Positions 18,208 through 27,152 of a stretch of DNA of 64,000 nucleotides are shown here, piece after piece. A program made the position numbers and the translations under genes. The stretch is from Lactobacillus johnsonii. Lineage in GTDB: Bacteria > Bacillota > Bacilli > Lactobacillales > Lactobacillaceae. The stretch covers positions 1,426,001 to 1,490,000 of the forward strand of contig NZ_CP047409.1 of NCBI RefSeq assembly GCF_013487865.1, given 5' to 3'. How positions within the stretch are numbered: position 1 is the first letter of the stretch; every line of letters begins with the position of its first letter. Under the pieces are notes generated by a model. It ran no database searches and had not been told where the DNA came from. It saw only the letters and a list, made by a program, of their open reading frames with translations.

Positions 18208-19351
18208 ATGCGATTCCTTGGCCACCGCCAATACATAGAGATACAATTGCTCTTCGACCATTAATTTTACGCAAACTGTTTACTGCACTCATTACTAAGC
18301 GCGTACCGGTTGCACCAAGCGGATGTCCTAAACTAATTGCTCCTCCAGCGATATTTAATTTTTCTTTTGGAATATTTAGATCACGGGCTACAGCATATGC
18401 TTGAGCTGCAAAGGCCTCATTAATTTCAATTAGATCATAATCCTCAATTGTGCTATTAGTTTTTGTAAGTAATTTTTTAATAGCAAAATATGGTGCGTAT
18501 CCCATATAAGCAGGATCACAGCCAATTTCTGCATAGGCACCCAAGTATGCTAATGGAGTTAAATTTAATTCATCTAATTTTTGTTGATTAGATAACAACA
18601 ACATACTTGCGCCATCAGTTAACGGTGAAGAATTGCCGGCCGTAACTCGTCCATTTTCCTTAAATACAGGTTTTAATTGACCTAATGCTTCTAAACTAGA
18701 ATCTGGTCGAATGGTTTCATCATGATCAAGAATATGACCATCGAGTTCAATTGGTGCATACTCTTCCTCAAACCAGTTGTTCTCTTGGGCTGCATAAGCC
18801 TTGGCATGGGAATCACGCGCAAATTCATCCATATCTTGACGCGTAATATGGTATTTATCAGCTACATCCTCAGCCGTAATTCCCATCGGCTTTCTCGAAT
18901 AAGCATCCCCAATTCCATCTATCATTAAACTATCTTGATATGCTGGATTTTCATCATGCTTTTTACTTTTATCAAGTAAAAGTGGTGCATTTGTCATACT
19001 TTCTGCCCCACCTACAATTGAAATTTGAGAATCACCTAGTAGCATTTGACCTTGAGCAAAGCGCACCGCCTTTAAACTTGAGCCACACACATCGTCTACA
19101 CTAGTCGCTACTATAGATTCAGGCAAACCTGATCTAAGAGCAATTTGGCGGGCAACATTTTGCCCTAGACCAGCGCTTAATACATTTCCCACTAAAATAT
19201 TATCGATTTCATCTTGTGGAACAATATTCTTTTTCAATAATCCCTTAAGTGCTAACACTCCTAAGTCAACAGCATTTTTATCCTTATAAAATCCGCGGTA
19301 CTTGCCAAAAGGAATTCGATTCATTCCTACTATATAAACATCCTGTAACAC
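18185..19351 (-). CDS. Acetyl-CoA C-acetyltransferase (thiolase)
   Basis: About 388 residues from the GTG at 19351, preferred because AGAGGTGG precedes it; a longer frame to 19408 has no SD. Joins two acetyl-CoA to acetoacetyl-CoA, the first mevalonate step. The nucleophile Cys89 is in DDVCGSSLKAV; the later motifs NEAFAAQA, GGAISLGHPLGATGTR and CIGGGQG supply the His and the second Cys. The gene heads the mvaA-mvaS operon, which argues for a biosynthetic role rather than fatty acid breakdown. Confidence 0.93.
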   Translation of the reverse strand: MLQDVYIVGMNRIPFGKYRGFYKDKNAVDLGVLALKGLLKKNIVPQDEIDNILVGNVLSAGLGQNVARQIALRSGLPESIVATSVDDVCGSSLKAVRFAQGQMLLGDSQISIVGGAESMTNAPLLLDKSKKHDENPAYQDSLMIDGIGDAYSRKPMGITAEDVADKYHITRQDMDEFARDSHAKAYAAQENNWFEEEYAPIELDGHILDHDETIRPDSSLEALGQLKPVFKENGRVTAGNSSPLTDGASMLLLSNQQKLDELNLTPLAYLGAYAEIGCDPAYMGYAPYFAIKKLLTKTNSTIEDYDLIEINEAFAAQAYAVARDLNIPKEKLNIAGGAISLGHPLGATGTRLVMSAVNSLRKINGRRAIVSLCIGGGQGIAYEIRRII

Positions 19352-19441
19352 TCTTCCACCTCTTAATAAAAATATTCTATTAACATCATAGCTCACGCCA
19401 TGCATCAAATGTATAAAGTATAATTTTTTTAATCAATTCTA

Positions 19442-19475
19442 AAAAAAGATTGCTAACCAATCTTAGCAATCTTTT
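19442..19475 (-). terminator. Terminator of the hydrolase gene
   Basis: AAAAGATTGCTAA / TAGCAATCTTTT stem with a T7 tail on the minus strand, right at the hydrolase stop. Confidence 0.8.
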
Positions 19476-20418
19476 ACATATACTTATTCAAAAACTCATT
19501 TACTTTTTCTTGATATTGAATCGGATGAGTTGCAAATGATTTAGCGTGTTTTGCTCCAGGAACAACCCAAATTTCTTTTGGGCCATTTGCTGCCTTATAG
19601 TTTTGATAGACCATCTTGGTTGGTACAAAAGTATCTTTAGCACCATGAATAAATAATATTGGCTTTTTATTTTTAGCGACTTGGTTTACGCTACTGGCAT
19701 CTTTTAAAAAGTAACCTGCTCGAATTCTAGTTATTCCACTTAAAATTTCAACTAAAGGAAAACGAGGAAAAGCTGGAAAATGATATAAGTCTTCTGCTTC
19801 GTGTTCTATCTCATCTTTAACATTGGTGTAGCCGCAATCTTCAATATAAGCTTTCACTTGTTTAGGCATTTTTAACCCACTTGACATCATTGTGGTAGCA
19901 CCACCCATACTTACACCAAAGATAGCAATCTGACTCTTATTTCCATTCCTTTTAATAACCTTCTCAGCCCATTTTTTAACATCTACTTTTTCACGCCAAC
20001 CATACCCAATATAGTTTCCTTCACTTTGTCCATGACCACGCGCATCCGGTAAAAGAACATTGTAGCCTAGTCTATGAAACATAGCCGCATATGCTCCCAT
20101 TGTATCTTTATTATTCATAAAACCGTGTAAGACAATAACTGTCTTTTTAGAATTATTTGCTGGAATATAATTTGCATCTAACCTCAAATTATCGTCTGCT
20201 GATTTCATAATCCACTTTTGTTTATGCACATTTTGATACCACTTTTTTTCCTTGTACAGTGGATCAGTTTTAACTAGCTTAGTATCATTGTTAATAAAGG
20301 ATTTATGTCCTGGAACAACAGCAACTTGATAGAAATATAGGCCTACAGCTAAAAAAATACCACAAACTGCTAAAATAGAGATAATAATTACTTTTATTTT
20401 TTTATTCTTCATCTTCAT
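19474..20418 (-). CDS. Membrane-anchored alpha/beta hydrolase
   Basis: 314 residues. The N-terminal helix (about 8-30, KVIIISILAVCGIFLAVGLYF) is a signal anchor, placing the catalytic domain outside the membrane. The fold shows the oxyanion HGFMNNKDTM, the nucleophile elbow FGVSMGGATTM, an acidic AKDTFVPTK and the catalytic His in GAKHAKSFATHP. These fit a serine esterase/lipase of the BEM46-like or DUF1749-like group. GAGG precedes the ATG. The substrate is unknown. It is a single-gene transcript. Confidence 0.8.
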   Translation of the reverse strand: MKMKNKKIKVIIISILAVCGIFLAVGLYFYQVAVVPGHKSFINNDTKLVKTDPLYKEKKWYQNVHKQKWIMKSADDNLRLDANYIPANNSKKTVIVLHGFMNNKDTMGAYAAMFHRLGYNVLLPDARGHGQSEGNYIGYGWREKVDVKKWAEKVIKRNGNKSQIAIFGVSMGGATTMMSSGLKMPKQVKAYIEDCGYTNVKDEIEHEAEDLYHFPAFPRFPLVEILSGITRIRAGYFLKDASSVNQVAKNKKPILFIHGAKDTFVPTKMVYQNYKAANGPKEIWVVPGAKHAKSFATHPIQYQEKVNEFLNKYM

Positions 20419-20493
20419 TAGAAGACCTCGGTTCTAAAGTATAATCTATATTATCTCTAAAAAAATATAGAAATCAAGAGAGGATAAAGATCT

Positions 20494-20790
20494 ATGTACT
20501 TAGATGATTTCTTAATTTTAATTTCTGATCTCCATCCTAATTTCCAATTTTTTTATCAAAATAAAAAAGATGGTGTAATTGACCCAATCAGTAAAATCCA
20601 AATCGATGGAGAACGATGCCTTTTATATACTGGGGAAAATGCTAAGACAATTGCTCAAATCAACCATTTACTGGGTAAATTAAAGTCTAACCATCTTCCT
20701 ATCTATGTATGTCCGAAAAATACAAACGAAAAAAGTAAAATTTTTGGTATCAAAATAAATTTAGTAAAGGGGCAAGTTTATATTTTATAA
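20494..20790 (+). CDS. Small soluble protein of unknown function
   Basis: 98 residues, MYLDDFLILISDLHPNFQFF, with GAGAGGATAAAG ahead of the ATG. Mixed alpha/beta, no membrane helix, two cysteines (ERCLLY, YVCPKN). Divergent from the hydrolase and ending at a bidirectional terminator. I recognise no family. Confidence 0.6.
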   Translation: MYLDDFLILISDLHPNFQFFYQNKKDGVIDPISKIQIDGERCLLYTGENAKTIAQINHLLGKLKSNHLPIYVCPKNTNEKSKIFGIKINLVKGQVYIL

Positions 20791-20798
20791 AGCAATAT

Positions 20799-20838
20799 AA
20801 AAGGGTTGTGGAAAATCTACTTTCCACAACCCTACTTT
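20799..20838. terminator. Bidirectional terminator
   Basis: GGGTTGTGGAAA / TTTCCACAACCC, six-base loop, flanked by A and T runs; ends both convergent genes. Confidence 0.85.
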
Positions 20839-21644
20839 TTATCTAAATATTCATTTAAAACTCTCAAAACTCCGTTGTCATTATTACTCGGAGCCAGATA
20901 CTTTGCATGTTCTTTTGCAATAGCCATTCCATTTTCCATTGCATAACTATATTTTGCAAAATCAAGCATTGGAATATCATTACCACTATCACCAAAAGCA
21001 ATCAAATCTTCACCAGTTAATCCAAAATAAGCCAGTAACTTTTTCAATCCAGTTGCCTTATTAATCCCATGTTTAACAGCATCAATCGCTACTGGATTTG
21101 AAGCAAAAGTAGTCACAATCTTCCCATATTGCTCATTGAATTTTTTCTCAATCTCTCCAGCTATTTTACTATCATGATGAAAAGTCAATTCAATAAAAAT
21201 ATCATCAGGTAACTCTTGCCAGTCACTAATTTCTACACTTTCTTTAGCGAAATATTGCAAAAATTCCTTATCTTTTGCTGGTGCTTTAGTTCCAATATAT
21301 GCTGTCTCCCTACCATAGGCCATTGTCGCCATACTTCCATAGGTATGATGAACAAAATTAATTAAATCAATGGTCTGCTTTTTAGTTAATCCTTCAACAG
21401 CAACTTCTTTTCCTTCAACAATTAGTCGAGAACCATTGGCAGTTACAAAATCTATGCGATCAATAAATTCAGAAAAGTCATTTTTTAAACGAGCAAATGG
21501 ACGACCACTAGCTACAATAAATTGAATATTATGTTTTTCTAATTTATTTAAAACATGGGCAAACAAATCATGATCATAGCTTCGTTGATCATTTAAAAAT
21601 GTTCCATCCATATCAACCGCAACAGCTTTAAAAGGAATAGTCAT
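20832..21644 (-). CDS. Cof-type HAD hydrolase
   Basis: 270-residue soluble phosphatase of the Cof subfamily (HAD IIB cap). Motif I DMDGTFLND gives the nucleophile Asp and acid/base Asp; motif II is VASGRP; motif III a Lys in NKATGLKKLL; motif IV GDSGNDIPML binds Mg. Such enzymes dephosphorylate sugar phosphates, FMN or pyridoxal phosphate; the substrate is not predictable. It is 12 bases downstream of the MFS gene on the same strand and is probably cotranscribed. Confidence 0.88.
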   Translation of the reverse strand: MTIPFKAVAVDMDGTFLNDQRSYDHDLFAHVLNKLEKHNIQFIVASGRPFARLKNDFSEFIDRIDFVTANGSRLIVEGKEVAVEGLTKKQTIDLINFVHHTYGSMATMAYGRETAYIGTKAPAKDKEFLQYFAKESVEISDWQELPDDIFIELTFHHDSKIAGEIEKKFNEQYGKIVTTFASNPVAIDAVKHGINKATGLKKLLAYFGLTGEDLIAFGDSGNDIPMLDFAKYSYAMENGMAIAKEHAKYLAPSNNDNGVLRVLNEYLDKK

Positions 21645-21656
21645 ATTTTCTCCTTA

Positions 21657-22826
21657 CTAACGGTGATTTAAGGCACCATTTAATTTCTTATGATATATAA
21701 AGTAAATAATTAAAATAATTGGTACAATAACCAACAAAACTGGGTAAAAATAATCTGGAGCCAAATTTTGAGCAGTCACCCCACCGATCATTGGACCAGA
21801 AGCCATTCCTATATCTAGGCCCAAATAAAAAGTCGAACTAGCTAATCCCTGCTCTTCAATTGGAGCTAACATCAAAGCAGTAGACTGATTGACAGAGTAA
21901 ATAACCCCGTATCCAATCGAAAGCATAATTGCAGCTAATCCCATTAACCAATTATTGACCATAAAAGTAGCAATAATTAAAAATAAAATCATAGCAATTA
22001 AACTTAACCAGAACCAAAAGCCAAAACGAATTAAATCAAAATACTTTTTTAAACCAATTCTAATTAATAATAAGGCGATCGCATAAATTACAAAAAAATA
22101 ACCTACAGCAATTGAAAAATGTTGTCTTTCTACATACACTACAATATCAGCTTGTGTAATAAAATATGGAATCGCAAAAAAAGTAGTTAATAAAGCTATC
22201 GGAATAGCATCTTTTTGAATGATTTTAATTTTTCTTTTTTTGTTATTAGTAATTTTAGGCTTAGCATGGTTTCCAACAAATTGAATAGAAACAATCATTA
22301 ATAGTGCTGCAAGTACAGCGAGCCAAAGAGCTGACTTATAACCAATTATTTTATACAAATTAATAGCGAGTGCTGGGGCCAGAGCCATGGCTAAAGCATT
22401 CATCAAACCATAAAATCCCATCGCTTCTCCAACATGACTGCGAGGAACCAGAAATGCTAACCACGTAGTCATACAAACCGTTGCCAGCACAAAACCCGTA
22501 CCATTAATTAGCCTAAAAATTAAAAGCCAATTTCCTGATGGAGAAAAACAGTAGCCTGCCACCCCAATTAAAATTAATACTCCTCCAATAAAGGACAAAC
22601 TATACTTTGAAAAACGGTCAGTTAAATTACCAGCGACCGGTCTTAAGAACATTGAAACTACACTCATAATCCCTGTTATCACACCGGCAAATACCGCACT
22701 AGCACCTAAACTGATTGCATAGCCATTAATCAAGGGTGTTACAAACATTACTGAGAACATAAAAAAGAAAGACGCGGCCATAACCAGAATAACGTCTTTA
22801 GTATAAATTGATTGCTTCTGTTTCAA
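21657..22826 (-). CDS. Major facilitator superfamily transporter
   Basis: About 389 residues if translation starts at the TTG at 22826, where AGGAG sits six bases upstream; upstream ATGs (22868, 22847) lack a convincing SD. Twelve predicted membrane helices in two bundles. The loop between helices 2 and 3 carries the MFS signature variant AGNLTDRFSKY. A basic central loop (KITNNKKRKIKIIQK) separates the halves. Resembles drug/efflux MFS proteins of lactobacilli. The substrate is unknown. Confidence 0.8.
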   Translation of the reverse strand: MKQKQSIYTKDVILVMAASFFFMFSVMFVTPLINGYAISLGASAVFAGVITGIMSVVSMFLRPVAGNLTDRFSKYSLSFIGGVLILIGVAGYCFSPSGNWLLIFRLINGTGFVLATVCMTTWLAFLVPRSHVGEAMGFYGLMNALAMALAPALAINLYKIIGYKSALWLAVLAALLMIVSIQFVGNHAKPKITNNKKRKIKIIQKDAIPIALLTTFFAIPYFITQADIVVYVERQHFSIAVGYFFVIYAIALLLIRIGLKKYFDLIRFGFWFWLSLIAMILFLIIATFMVNNWLMGLAAIMLSIGYGVIYSVNQSTALMLAPIEEQGLASSTFYLGLDIGMASGPMIGGVTAQNLAPDYFYPVLLVIVPIILIIYFIYHKKLNGALNHR

Positions 22827-22883
22827 TTTTTTACTCCTATCTAGCATTATCACTTTTAACTTTATCATACTTTGAGTTTAAGC

Positions 22884-22914
22884 AAAAAAGCCAGTTGAAT
22901 AAATCAACTGGCTT
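22884..22914 (-). terminator. Terminator of glnA
   Basis: AAGCCAGTTGA / TCAACTGGCTT with a T6 run on the minus strand. Confidence 0.85.
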
Positions 22915-22932
22915 AGTAGTTTATCTTACTTA

Positions 22933-22974
22933 ATTAATAACCCATGTAACGGTATTAATAACCCATGTAACGGT
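22933..22974. repeat. 21-base tandem duplication at the glnA stop
   Basis: Two exact, adjacent 21-base copies, 22933-22953 and 22954-22974. The copy at 22954-22974 holds the last glnA codons (RYMGY, stop); the other lies in the 3' untranslated region. Confidence 0.95.
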
Positions 22975-24292
22975 CTCTTTCCCAATCAGAAACTGATTGA
23001 GTGTACTTAGACCATTCAAGGTTCTTAGAATCAATAAAGCTTTGAGTTAAGTGTTCACCTAAAGCTTCTTGAATTAGTGGGTCAGCCTTAAAAGCTTTTA
23101 CAGCATTATGCAAAGTAGATGGAAGTGGTTTAATGCCTCGCTTAGCTCTTTCTTCTTCAGACATTTCAAAAACATTAGAAGTAATAGGAGCCATTGGCTT
23201 CTTAGCCTCTTTAATACCATTTAGTCCAGCAGTTAAACAAGCTGCAAGGAGAAGATATGGATTAGCAGTTGGATCAGCTGAACGCATTTCTAGACGAGTG
23301 TTAATTTCTTCAGCATCTGGAATACGAACAAGTGGTGAACGGTTCTTAGAAGCCCAGGAAATATAAACAGGAGCCTCAAAACCAGGAATTAGACGTTTAT
23401 ATGAGTTAACAGTTGGATTACCAATTGCTGTAATTGCACGGGCATGTTCCAAAATTCCATTTAAGAAATAGAGAGCTGTATCTGATAAGTGGAATTCACC
23501 ATCTTTATCATAGAATACGTTTTTACCATCTTTAAATAAAGACATATTAGTGTGCATTCCGTTTCCAGCTTGACCTTCTACAGGCTTAGCCATAAATGTA
23601 GCATACAAACCATGCTTTCTTGCTACTTCACGAACAACCATCTTAAATGTTTGAACACGGTCAGCAGTAGTTAAAGCATCATCAAATCTAAAGTCAATTT
23701 CTTGTTGACCATCACCTACTTCGTGGTGAGCAGCTTCAACTTCAAAACCGATACTTTCTAAAGTTTCAACAATATCGCGACGACATCTTGCACCAGCATC
23801 GTCAGAAGTCATATCAAAGTATGAAGCATGATCAGGAACTTCAGTAGTCCAGTTACCATCTTCCCCTAACTTAAATAAATGAAATTCTGCTTCAAAACCA
23901 ATATCAAAATCAGTAAAGCCCATTTCTTTCATTTCTTTAAGAACACGCTTCAAGTTGTTTCTTGGATCACCTTCAAAAGGTTCACCATTTGTCTTGTGAA
24001 CTGAACATACTAAACGACCGATCTTTCCACCCTTTTCATCTCCCCAAGGCAAAACTGCCCAAGTAGAAAAGTCTGGGTATAAAACCATGTCACTTTCCTC
24101 TAGACGAACAAAGCCATCAATTGAAGAACCGTCAAAACGAATATCATTAGTTAAAACTTTATCTAATTGGCTAGTTGGAACTTCAACGGCTTTAGATGTT
24201 CCGTTAATATCGGTAAAGGCTAATCTTAGAAAACGAACATCGTTATCTTTAACACTCTTTTTAATATCTTCTGCAGTAATAGTTTTACTCAT
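22955..24292 (-). CDS. glnA: Glutamine synthetase type I
   Basis: About 445 residues from the ATG at 24292 ([18 protein letters not shown]), with AGGTG upstream; a GTG nine bases earlier is less likely. Makes glutamine from glutamate and ammonia with ATP. Motifs: DGSSIDGF near the N-terminus, EFHLFK, the ammonia/Mg site [24 protein letters not shown], and [20 protein letters not shown]. Length fits the Firmicute GSI-alpha type, which is feedback regulated without adenylylation. No glnR is next to it here. The promoter carries a palindrome in its spacer. Confidence 0.96.
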   Translation of the reverse strand: MSKTITAEDIKKSVKDNDVRFLRLAFTDINGTSKAVEVPTSQLDKVLTNDIRFDGSSIDGFVRLEESDMVLYPDFSTWAVLPWGDEKGGKIGRLVCSVHKTNGEPFEGDPRNNLKRVLKEMKEMGFTDFDIGFEAEFHLFKLGEDGNWTTEVPDHASYFDMTSDDAGARCRRDIVETLESIGFEVEAAHHEVGDGQQEIDFRFDDALTTADRVQTFKMVVREVARKHGLYATFMAKPVEGQAGNGMHTNMSLFKDGKNVFYDKDGEFHLSDTALYFLNGILEHARAITAIGNPTVNSYKRLIPGFEAPVYISWASKNRSPLVRIPDAEEINTRLEMRSADPTANPYLLLAACLTAGLNGIKEAKKPMAPITSNVFEMSEEERAKRGIKPLPSTLHNAVKAFKADPLIQEALGEHLTQSFIDSKNLEWSKYTQSVSDWERDRYMGY

Positions 24293-24385
24293 TGTACACA
24301 CCTATTCTAAAGAACTATAGTCCAATATTATAATTGGTATAGTCCTTAAAAATCTATTCACTACTTGTGCTTATGCACATTGAAT

Positions 24386-24414
24386 ACAATAGCAGACCAA
24401 ATTGGTCTCGTCAA
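24386..24414 (-). promoter_or_regulatory. Candidate glnA promoter with palindrome in the spacer
   Basis: Minus strand: TTGACG at 24409-24414, 17-base spacer, TATTGT at 24386-24391. The spacer holds a 7+1+7 inverted repeat (AGACCAA, one base, TTGGTCT; 24394-24408). A second repeat, TGTGC-N4-GCACA, is at 24366-24379. A repressor site is inferred. Confidence 0.5.
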
Positions 24415-24496
24415 TAAATATTAATATTTCTTTAGCTATATTTTAAACTAATTGTTATAAAGAATACTAATAATACACTATTATAACCATAATTTT

Positions 24497-25417
24497 TTAT
24501 TTGTTTAAAAATTCATTTATTTTTCTAAGAGCCTTTTCAGATACTTTTTCATCTTGCAAAGGATCAAGCCAAACAACAGGTAATTGGTGTTTGAAATATG
24601 TCAATTGACGTTTAGCATACTTTCGAGAAGCTTGTTTCAGCTTGTTCACACATTCATCTAAAGTCTTTTCTCCAGAAAAATATGGAAAGAATTCTTTATA
24701 TCCAATAGCTTGAATTACTTGATGTTCACGAGACCTATTTTCATAAACGAACTTTGCTTCTTGTAGTAACCCATGCTCCATCATTTTATCTACGCGCATA
24801 TTTATTCTCCGATAGACTTCTTCTCGATCACTATTTAATCCAAGAATTAAAGCATCATATCGCGGATTAATCTTTCGTTGTTGTTCACTAAATAATTTAC
24901 CCGTTCTACTAATTACGGTTAATGCTCTAAGAGTACGACGACTATTTTGCGGCGCTATTTTTTCTGCTGCTGCTGGATCTTTCGCTTGAAGAAGATCCCA
25001 CAACTTATTTTCTCCATTTTCTTTTAAATATTCTTCCCATTGTGGATCAACGCTTGTTTGATACTCCCCTGGTTCACCAAGTTGAAGCTGGTTGACCAAG
25101 GCATTAATATAAAATCCGGTTCCCCCCACAACCAATGGAATGGCTCCATCAGCAACAATTTTATCTACTGCTTTGGTACCTTCAGCAACAAAATCTTTAA
25201 CAGAATATTCTTCAAAAATTGAACGTTGATTAATTAAATAGTGTTTTACTCGTTTTAGTTCTTCATCTGTTGGCTTAGCGGTACCGATACTTACCTCTTG
25301 ATAGATTTGCATTGAATCACCAGAAATAATTTCTGCATTAATTTTTGGAGCTAAATCTAACGCTAGGTCTGTTTTTCCGATCCCGGTTGGGCCAATTAGT
25401 ACAATAATTTTTTGCAT
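24497..25417 (-). CDS. miaA: tRNA dimethylallyltransferase
   Basis: 306 residues from the ATG at 25417 (MQKIIVLIGPTGIGKTDLAL), with AGAGGA upstream; the open frame runs 66 codons further but crosses the divergent promoter region. Adds an isopentenyl group to A37 of tRNAs reading UNN codons, using DMAPP that the mevalonate pathway supplies. Visible: P-loop GPTGIGKTDLA, SGDSMQIYQEVSIGTAKP, VGGTGFYINAL, and RRTLRALTVISRTG. Full family length. Confidence 0.95.
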   Translation of the reverse strand: MQKIIVLIGPTGIGKTDLALDLAPKINAEIISGDSMQIYQEVSIGTAKPTDEELKRVKHYLINQRSIFEEYSVKDFVAEGTKAVDKIVADGAIPLVVGGTGFYINALVNQLQLGEPGEYQTSVDPQWEEYLKENGENKLWDLLQAKDPAAAEKIAPQNSRRTLRALTVISRTGKLFSEQQRKINPRYDALILGLNSDREEVYRRINMRVDKMMEHGLLQEAKFVYENRSREHQVIQAIGYKEFFPYFSGEKTLDECVNKLKQASRKYAKRQLTYFKHQLPVVWLDPLQDEKVSEKALRKINEFLNK

Positions 25418-25557
25418 ATAAAATCCTCTTATTTTCTTGGTATCAATTCTAACAAAAATCTCCTCTTTCTTCAGAGTTAATATAGCAAAAGGCTTTATTG
25501 AATTAAGAATTATTGCTAAAATTTGAGGTGATAAATAATTTCTAGGGAGGCATTTGT

Positions 25558-25737
25558 ATGGCAAAGAAATTTGGTGCCGGTGTTGTAACTGGTGTTTTAG
25601 CAACTGTTGGTGCACTTGCAGCAGGACTTGCTACTTACAAGAAAAAGGTAGTAGAACCTGAGCAAAAAGAAGCTGACAGAATCGAACAAAATAGAATTAA
25701 AGCCAACAGAAAGAGCTACTCAGCTCACCAAGGCTAA
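25558..25737 (+). CDS. Small protein, probable DUF3042 family
   Basis: 59 residues, too short for many gene finders. AGGGAGG precedes the ATG at 25558. It has a hydrophobic Ala/Gly/Val-rich N-terminal helix (about 7-26), then a charged tail (KKKVVEPEQKEADRIEQ). This layout and size match DUF3042 proteins of lactobacilli, which lie near miaA. The helix could anchor it in the membrane. Function unknown. Its own terminator follows. Confidence 0.65.
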   Translation: MAKKFGAGVVTGVLATVGALAAGLATYKKKVVEPEQKEADRIEQNRIKANRKSYSAHQG

Positions 25738-25741
25738 ATAA

Positions 25742-25785
25742 AAAAGAGAGATTAATCCCTGTAAAAAGGTGTTGATCTCTCTTTT
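25742..25785. terminator. Bidirectional terminator
   Basis: AAAAGAGAGAT / ATCTCTCTTTT with a 22-base loop between the DUF3042 gene and the rhodanese gene. Confidence 0.75.
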
Positions 25786-26182
25786 AATATTTAGAGGCCT
25801 TAGTTTGACCATCCCATTTTTCAAAACCGTCTTTTAGCCAGTATACCTTTTCATACCCCTTCTTTTGTAAAAAGCGTGCTGCTCTTACTGTCAAGGCATT
25901 TGAATCAGAATAAAGATAAACTGGTAAATCTGGACGAATTTCTTGATATTGATATTTGAACATTGTATAAGGAATATTACGTGCTCCTAAAATATGTTCT
26001 TTTTTAAAAGGTCCTTTTTCACGCACATCAATAATTTGTGCTTTTCGCTTTCCCTTTTCAAATTCTTCATTAGTTAATGCACCACCGACTCTTTTGGATT
26101 GGATCCATGTCCAAAGCCAACTCAAAGCAAAGGCCAAAATAATGATGATTAAGATAATGTTGATAATCCCAAAAATATTCAT
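25784..26182 (-). CDS. Membrane-anchored rhodanese-like protein lacking the catalytic Cys
   Basis: 132 residues: one N-terminal membrane helix (about 5-27, GIINIILIIIILAFALSWLW), then a rhodanese domain with IIDVREKGPFKKEHILGARNIP. The active-site loop reads YLYSDSNALTVRAARFL, with Asp/Ser where the sulfur-carrying Cys of an active rhodanese would be. The domain therefore probably binds or scaffolds rather than transferring sulfur. Similar to Firmicute YqhL-type proteins. First codons follow a weak SD. Codirectional with yqgQ. Confidence 0.8.
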   Translation of the reverse strand: MNIFGIINIILIIIILAFALSWLWTWIQSKRVGGALTNEEFEKGKRKAQIIDVREKGPFKKEHILGARNIPYTMFKYQYQEIRPDLPVYLYSDSNALTVRAARFLQKKGYEKVYWLKDGFEKWDGQTKASKY

Positions 26183-26217
26183 TAATTACTTACCCCTATA
26201 TAAGAATTTCTATAGTA

Positions 26218-26448
26218 CTATGATAATCCATTACTATCTTTTGCGCTAGTTTCCTTTTCTTCTTCAATTTCATGTTCGTGACTTAAAATCAATTTTGCAT
26301 TCATGTATTCTTTCTTAGAAACTACACCTGCATGATATAAATTATCCAGTTCAATTCCCATTAGTTCTATGTCCCACTTACGTTTACCAACATAAACGAT
26401 AATATTAAACTTTTTTAATAGCTTTTGAACATCATGTAAATTTTTCAT
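26218..26448 (-). CDS. yqgQ: YqgQ-family (DUF910) protein
   Basis: 76-residue soluble protein: MKNLHDVQKLLKKFNIIVYVGKR then LMGIELDNLYHAGVVSKKEYMNAKLIL. This helical DUF910/YqgQ fold is conserved in Firmicutes next to the rhomboid protease gene, as seen here (gluP lies 2 bases upstream). It has been proposed to bind nucleic acid; the function is not established. Confidence 0.85.
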   Translation of the reverse strand: MKNLHDVQKLLKKFNIIVYVGKRKWDIELMGIELDNLYHAGVVSKKEYMNAKLILSHEHEIEEEKETSAKDSNGLS

Positions 26449-26450
26449 TA

Positions 26451-27137
26451 TTAATTATTAATCACTATTCCCTGATGTAAACAGAAGACAACATAAATAA
26501 TTATTACTACTGCTGCGATAACTCTTAACTTGTGATGATATTGTCTCAAATGGGCACTACCAAAAATTATTCCTAAAAGAAAACCAGATATTAATCCACT
26601 GAGATGGCCTAAGATGTCAATATGACTTGCAAATAAATCAAGCGCTAAGTTAATGATAGCTAATGCTAAAGCTTGTCTTCCTAAATAATTAATTGCCGGA
26701 ATTGCTCGATTGGCTAAATAAAGAGCAATTACTACACCAAAAAGTCCAAATAAAGCTGTAGAAGCCCCGGCACTAACTACCGAATCGCTCCCATATGCAT
26801 AACTTAACAGATTTCCACCAATCCCGGACAATAAATAAACTGTTAAGAATCGCCAGTGACCTAAAAGTGGTTCCATAAATTGACCCATGTAATAAATCAT
26901 TACTGCATTAGATGCGATATGTAACCAGCCGATATGTAAAAATTGCGCTGTAAACAGACGCCACCATTGATGTTCAACAGTAACAAGTTGATTATTCATT
27001 GCCCCAAGGCGAACTAGAGTATTAATATTAGTCGAGCCACCCATTATTGTTTCGATTATGAAAACAACAAAGAGTACAATTAAAATCGCATTTGTAACAA
27101 AAGTGCTAGAAAATCGATTAGTATTCAACTTTTGCAT
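26451..27137 (-). CDS. gluP: Rhomboid family intramembrane serine protease
   Basis: 228 residues with about six to seven membrane helices. Catalytic Ser in VVSAGASTALFGLFG (rhomboid GxSx as GAST) and catalytic His in DILGHLSGLISGF. The QWWRLFTAQFLHIGWLHIASNA stretch is the typical loop L1. Shorter than B. subtilis GluP, lacking its large N- and C-terminal domains. Cleaves membrane-protein segments; the substrate is unknown. Operon with yqgQ and the folate cyclo-ligase gene. Confidence 0.9.
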   Translation of the reverse strand: MQKLNTNRFSSTFVTNAILIVLFVVFIIETIMGGSTNINTLVRLGAMNNQLVTVEHQWWRLFTAQFLHIGWLHIASNAVMIYYMGQFMEPLLGHWRFLTVYLLSGIGGNLLSYAYGSDSVVSAGASTALFGLFGVVIALYLANRAIPAINYLGRQALALAIINLALDLFASHIDILGHLSGLISGFLLGIIFGSAHLRQYHHKLRVIAAVVIIIYVVFCLHQGIVINN

Positions 27138-27152
27138 TATCCATCATCCCCT

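Noticed and set aside
25418-25615. 66-codon extension of miaA
   Set aside because: It runs into the divergent DUF3042 gene region; MiaA proteins begin just before the P-loop and an SD precedes 25417.
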